Source of the DNA: Rhinopithecus roxellana
Taxonomy: Eukaryota; Chordata; Mammalia; Primates; Cercopithecidae
Reading direction: 5' to 3'
Assembly: GCF_007565055.1 (NCBI RefSeq)
Contig: NC_044553.1
Coordinates: 105,003,858 to 105,067,857 of the forward strand
Length of the DNA: 64,000 bases
Numbering within the stretch: position 1 is the first letter of the stretch; every line of letters starts with the position of its first letter. The notes under the pieces are model-generated. The model worked only from the letters and a program-made list of their open reading frames with translations. It was not told where the DNA came from and did not search any database. Positions 58,661-64,000 of this stretch are shown piece after piece. The translations under genes and the position numbers were made by a program.

Positions 58661-61440
58661 CATAAAAGGTATGCATTGTTTTGTTTTCATTTAACCCCTC
58701 TTTCTTCCCAAAGAGTTATGCCAAGAAACACACAAATGGCAGTATTAAGTTCCCATTAGGAATAAAACAAAGAAAACTTGGCATTGTTAGGCACTGATGA
58801 GCTTGCCACCTCCCACCTTCTGGGACAGCTAAAAGCACAGTAGCTCCCCAAGATGAGACCAAAACCAAAGTGAGGAGGTAGAGATACACTGTAACTCTGA
58901 TACCCAGCAGCAAATGTCAATCACCTGAATTCACTACTGCCAGTATAACTTAAGACCCTCCAGTGGCTACAAAGAAGCCTGTGGGGCTATGACGGGTGGG
59001 GTGTGCCAATGACAAATTCTATTCTTTTTCAAATTCTACAGAACACAATCTTTGGATTTAAAAGCAAACCTAAGAGCACTTGTCCACATTATATTATATG
59101 CTAATCTTCAAACAATATTTCTTCTCACAGCTTGCAGGTACTCCTTTTAATGCGTTCAGCTGCAACAGCCACTGCAGGAAAGTTCCATGTCAGGAAAGCC
59201 AGGATTTAAATCCTCTTCCTCACTCAAGGAGGAAAGAACAGGCTCAGACAAGGGAAAAACAATCCACTGAGTTTGATGTGAAGCAGATATAGCACCAGGT
59301 TTCAGCACTAATGAGGGAAGAGGGCCAGAGCTCTATTTCCCTCCTTTCCATCATCCCATTAGGGAAACCTAATGACCCCTGGGAAGGAACATAGCCTATT
59401 GTGTTGACTACAAGGGCAATAGGGACAGGAACTGTTTCATAGCAAAACAATCATGATACACGCATCACTTTCTGGAACTGGAATGAAAAATCTAACTCTC
59501 TATTTCAAGGCAAGCAATGCTGTCAACAGGGAAAATCCTTTCAGTGAAACATTTCAGCAGAATTCCACTTAATGCCTGATGTTACAATGCTACCAGAAGT
59601 GAACAGTAGAAGGGACAATGGTGTGGATAGGCCTAAACTATGGAAAATTCCTTCTCCGAGTTCCCATGACCCAGGTGTCAACTCCTGGTTCATTTCTTTG
59701 TTTCTCCCAATAGAGCTTCTTGAGGGATGAGATCTGTCTTATTTTACCCACCATGGCATCCCTGGTTTCTATTACAACACTCAGCATACAAAACAGATGT
59801 CTGCAGATTAAAGGCTGAATTTTGCTTTGGAAATGCACAAGAGTAACATCTCCTGGAGGAAAGGACTATGTTCCAACAGCATAATTTACTGTTGGAATCT
59901 TTGCTACAAATGTTTAAAGTAAGGGATTCATGCATGGACATACGTTTTTTCCATGTCTCTCCCGCTGACAAGTCAGTCTGTGGCTTCCCACAGTTTCTGG
60001 CTTTCATAGGGGTGGAATGAGAGAAAAAATTCCTGAGCCTCTTAGAATAAATGTCCTATTGCCCACAAAGTAGAGACCTGCACACTACCTGGGCTGTTAC
60101 CCTAGGGAAGAACATGACAAGCAGAAGGCTCTTCTATTTTTCACATCATTCATCTGCTGTCAGAAAACACTGGCATTACACAAACCTGGATTCCACAGTG
60201 ACTCATGCAGGCTTATTGCCTTGGTAGGTAACAATGTCCACTAAACTTCAAGGAAGGTAACACACAACAAGCACACCCAAAAATAAAGATGCCATGCTCA
60301 GGAAGGGAGAAGGCAACAGGGAGTGGGAATCTTAAATCTACCCAGATCACCCTATACTGTGATCTGCACATGGCCCAGCCACAAGCCTCCAAGTATCTGT
60401 ATCAGAGGGCAATTTGCTAAAAGCAAGTACTGCAGTCACCAGTGCAGCAGATGCACACAGCTCATCAACCACAACAAAGGGATCAAGTGTACAACTTCAG
60501 CTGTATCCTTCCCATAATTTTTCTTAATGTATGGGGAGTGGGGATTAAAGGATTTCATGAAGTAGAGGAATGTCACTGATCAGTAAAGATGGTTCTATTT
60601 AAGGATTTCCTATTAAAGAATCTCCAGCAGAAATACTGGAGAGGTTTTCAGTGTGCCTCCGGCTTACCATGTGACACTGAGGAGTTTACTTCAGTGACAG
60701 GTGATGTCTAAGACAGAGGTGGGCAAGGAGAAGCTCATGGGCATCACAAATGATGGCAGGCCCTTTGAGTATGCTAGCTCTTTGGGTACTCCAGTTCCCT
60801 TCTTGCAAATTAAAGGGCACAAGCCTCATGCTCACTAAAATTCCTCCCTAAACTAATATTCTATAATGAGAACAATTATTTTTGGAAGATTTTGGATTCC
60901 CGTAGTTACAGAAGCTGGAATATAAATAGAAAAGACCTCTAAATGGTTCCATTACAAATTTTTTGATCACGTGCTGTTTTTACATAAATCAAAAAGGAAC
61001 AGGATATCTCCAGTTCAAGCATGTTTTTCTACTAATCTATCGTTTGTCGAGGGGATTCCAAGCAATAAAATAATTCAATTTTTAACTTCTTAGCCACTCC
61101 ACCATGTCTTTTCTTTCTGCCTCAGAGAAGGGGTTCAGCAAAAATGTCCCTGATGTGCCACTCCCAAGGTACTTCATACTCAACACAGCAAAACACACAC
61201 ATACATGCATATCTCACATAAATGAAAGCGCCAAGTCAAGTTTATCCTTTCAAATATGTATTTAACCATAAAGGTCAACTGTGAAGCTATACATTTACCC
61301 CAATTATTCCTATTATAATTAGTTCAAACTGTTTCAGACATCTTTTGCAACCATCTTCAGTACAAACAATGAAATCACATGTGAAAAATCTGTCTCATTT
61401 TTATACCTCCATAACCCCAAATTCCAACCCCAGAGTGACT
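58661..61440. other. Long block with few repeats; L2 remnant at about 59700-59820
   Basis: Nearly 2.8 kb with little recognised. CTTCTTGAGGGATGAGATCT and CAACACTCAGCATACA suggest an L2 3' end. No exon found. Confidence 0.45.
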
Positions 61441-61446
61441 AGGCTT

Positions 61447-61733
61447 TTTATTTTATTTTGAGACAGGGTCTCATTCTGCTGCCCAGACTAGGGTGCAGTG
61501 GCATGATCATGGGTCACCGTAGCCTCAACCTCCCCAGGCTCAGATGATCCTCCCACCTTAGCCTCCCAAGGAGCCAGGACTACAGGTGCATGCCACCACA
61601 CCTGGCTAATTTTTGTATTTTTGGTAGAGACAGGGTGTTGTCCAGGCTGGTCTTGAACTCCTGGGCTCAAGCAATCTGCCTGCCTCTACCTCCCAAAGTG
61701 CCAGGATTATAGGCGTGAGTCACCACACCCAGC
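61447..61733 (-). mobile_element. Alu SINE (AluJ-like)
   Basis: GAGACAGGGTCTCATTCTGC to CACCACACCCAGC. Flanks ACTAGGCTTTT and ACTAAGCTTTC. Confidence 0.92.
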
Positions 61734-62663
61734 AACTAAGCTTTCAAAACTCTTAAATACATATCAATACTGATGACTCAGTCAGGATCAAATGCCAGCT
61801 ATAGAAAAAGAAGATCAATACAATAAACATTTTGGCTTACTCTGAATTCTGAGTTAGGTTTAAACTTAGATAGTGCTCATAAGAGTATTCTCTGTCCTGA
61901 ACTTTATGAAAGGCATTTTCACCATCAACTAACTTTCTCTGAAGACTTCCCATGTGCACTTAAGACAATGTCCCAATTGTTCAGGTCCACAGCAGTGATA
62001 GGGTTTTGGGTGTCCTCAGAATGGAAGCAAAATGTCTACATCACTGTATGAAATGAAAGAGGCAGGAAGGGAGAACCATAAACTTTCAATGGCTGAATGG
62101 AAATATTTAAACAGAAATACTACTTGTTTCAATTCCCACATGGTTCATATACTATTGAATACTTCCATTTTTCATATTTTGTGGTAAATTTTATGTTTTT
62201 CAGTTCTAGTGAAATGTTTTTCTTTTTTTTTTTTTTAACCTGGATTACTGCCAGATCAGTTACCTTGCAAACTGATGTGTCTCTGGTAATCCTTAGGCAA
62301 TTCTATGATCTTCGAAGGGCTAAGTGTATTGTGAAAGTAAAAAAAGAACTACAAGGCTGGAAAGCATATCAATGGCTCCCTGAAGCTATCCCTGTTCTTG
62401 CCAAGAGACTATTGATATCACCTGTGCTACAACATGGGTCTCACCAAGGAAACACCATTACATTTCAGACAAGCACTTTTCAAGAAGTATTCCTCTCTGT
62501 GATCTCCTATAGCACATTAATGCTATCTGATAACATGTCTCACGAATTGCATTCATGTATTGTGATTGAATCTGTATATGTTTGCTTTTTAAAATTTAAC
62601 TAGACTCTAGGTATGCTAAGGGCAAAAAAGGATCCCTAACTTTCAAAAATTATCTGGTATTTG
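61734..62663. other. Unassigned sequence with a 168-codon plus frame
   Basis: The frame 62097-62603 is the longest plus frame in the window but has a poly-Phe run from a T tract and no domain I recognise. Probably chance. Confidence 0.4.
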
Positions 62664-62966
62664 GCAGGGTACAGTGGCTCATGCTGTATTCCCAGCACTT
62701 TCGGAGGCTGAGGTGGGAGGGTTGCTGAGTCCAGGAGTTTTGAGACCAGCCTGGGCAACATTATAGAGACCCTGTCTCTACAAAAATTTAAAAATTAGCT
62801 GGGTGTGGTGGCTCACACCTTTGGTCCCAGCTATTCTGGAGGCTGAGGTGGGAGTATCACTCGAGCCCAGGAAGTTGAGGCTGCAGTGAGCTATGATCAC
62901 GCCACTGCACTCCAACCTGGGCCACAAAGTGAGACCCTATCTCCACAAAACAAAAAACAAAACTCC
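62664..62966 (+). mobile_element. Alu SINE (AluJ-like)
   Basis: GGCAGGGTACAGTGGCTCAT to a CAAAACAAAAAACAAAAC tail. Confidence 0.9.
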
Positions 62967-63689
62967 AATATTTGATGCAATAATTTGTCCAGGAAAAAAT
63001 AATCATTTAATGTTTATTAAATGAATAAATAAATGAAATTAAAGCCACAGACTAATATCACAAAATTGAGCAGCCTAGGAGACTAGAAACATCTGAAATT
63101 GGTGCCCCTGAAACTTTTTCTGGATAAAGTAGACAACTCCATATATAGTGGACAATTCCATAAATAGTGTACATATTTACTCTTCTGGTGGCCAACTAGC
63201 AAAACATCACTAGCCTCTTGTTAAAATCCACAATCAAAACCTAATATGGAATATCTAAAACTGCTAAATTGTAGGTACCCAGGTAGATCCCTGAGGTGGA
63301 CCTAGGCCTTTCTCAAAGATCAAATGACATCTTTCTTTTAATTTTCTACTATGCAAACTTTCTCTTTTATAGGCAAAAACAAGCAGCTCTAAGTCATATT
63401 TATGTCAGTAAGCAACACAGAACTTAGAACCACAAGCAATACATAGTTTTTTTCTAAGAGATCACCTATTGGTAGCCCTTCCAAATGTACTGGTTACAAC
63501 CAAGCCTGTATTTCTGATACATAATGCATATATCTTCATTCCCACAGTGTAAAAATAATGTAACATTCTTTAAAAACTTCCTTAGAAAGGAGAATTTAGC
63601 ATCCATTTCACTGAAAGTTATCTTTTCACGAGCACCTGTATATTTACCTGTATTTTAACACTCAAGAATATATCGTATTTACTGGTTTA
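62967..63689. other. Unassigned sequence
   Basis: Nothing recognised. Confidence 0.5.
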
Positions 63690-63805
63690 ATAATTGCCTT
63701 TCCTACCGGAATATGAGTCTTTGAATGCAGAGACTCATCTATTTTCATTTCAGCATATCTGAGGCCTAGCACAGAGTTCAATGAACATTTGTTGAACTAA
63801 GTACT
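63690..63805 (+). repeat. L2 3' end fragment
   Basis: CTTTGAATGCAGAGACTCAT, GGCCTAGCACAGAGTTCAAT and GAACATTTGTTGAACTAAG are the L2 terminus. Confidence 0.65.
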
Positions 63806-64000
63806 GACTAAATTAGTACACCCTTGCAATAAACATAAAGTGACATGGAAAGTTAAATGAGTACCACTGTGGCCTGATATAACTGATAGCTTCTTCCAAG
63901 ACCATTTAAAAATCGTTATCTAAAATAATTCACTCATACTGTCTTAAGATGGGCCTAATAATTCTGAGTTAGTTTAAAATGAGATTAGAATTATATCTAT

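Noticed and set aside
62097..62603. 168-codon plus-strand frame
   Set aside because: Contains a poly-Phe run from a T tract, no domain, no splice or promoter context; expected by chance in A/T-rich DNA.
1..64000. CRISPR arrays, operons, phage or other prokaryotic systems
   Set aside because: No regularly spaced repeats with unique spacers and no dense coding; base composition and repeats are primate.

Overview
The window is nuclear DNA from a primate, most likely an Old World monkey (macaque, baboon or a relative). It is packed with full-length dimeric Alu elements, L1 fragments of several ages, MIR, L2 and MaLR fossils. The youngest Alus (26824-27141, 42842-43134, 43611-43936, 52428-52701, 53536-53842) carry the substitutions I associate with the cercopithecid AluYR lineage, such as CTAGCCGGGCGAGG, GAGATCCGGCC and a GGCTCAAGCC start. 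There is no sign of bacterial, plasmid or phage DNA.

The only protein-coding host gene I recognise is AKAP13 (AKAP-Lbc/Brx), read on the minus strand. Three internal exons are clear: 16307-16382, 9876-10012 and 293-663. All three have AG/GT borders, the reading frame stays open across the joins, and the peptide matches the AKAP13 segment between the PKA-anchoring helix and the C1/DH/PH region. The last exon holds the RRHS motif that I count as human Ser1565, the PKA/14-3-3 inhibitory site. A fourth candidate at 36454-36534 has an ATG, 27 open codons and a strong donor in the right phase. It looks like an alternative first exon, which would make a short isoform starting downstream of the PKA-anchoring helix. 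Purine/pyrimidine tracts lie 0.7-1 kb upstream of it (37262-37483). From about 36.5 to 64 kb I see no further AKAP13 exon; this is presumably intron of the long isoform and 5' flank of the short one.

Within the introns are retroposed host sequences: a full-length ATP6V1G1 processed copy with an open 118-codon frame (33716-34790, antisense to AKAP13) and a U6 snRNA pseudogene with target-site duplications (4448-4559). Mobile elements include an L1 inserted by twin priming with a perfect 14-bp duplication (57220-58233), an older L1 ORF2 body cut by two Alus (17110-21215), a near end-to-end hAT/Charlie-type DNA transposon fossil cut by two Alus (53867-55698), a solo MLT1-type LTR (3060-3491) and a MER5A-like element (15820-16005).

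The oddest structure is at 8.2-8.7 kb. A 42-nt stretch (8230-8271) is an inverted copy, 41 of 42 bases, of an Alu 5' end plus its duplicated flank (8667-8708). It sits in a block that also shares two collinear segments with 9765-9864, at the edge of an AKAP13 exon. I read this as a local duplication followed by template switching. I found no convincing new biological system; most of the window is ordinary repeat-rich primate intron.
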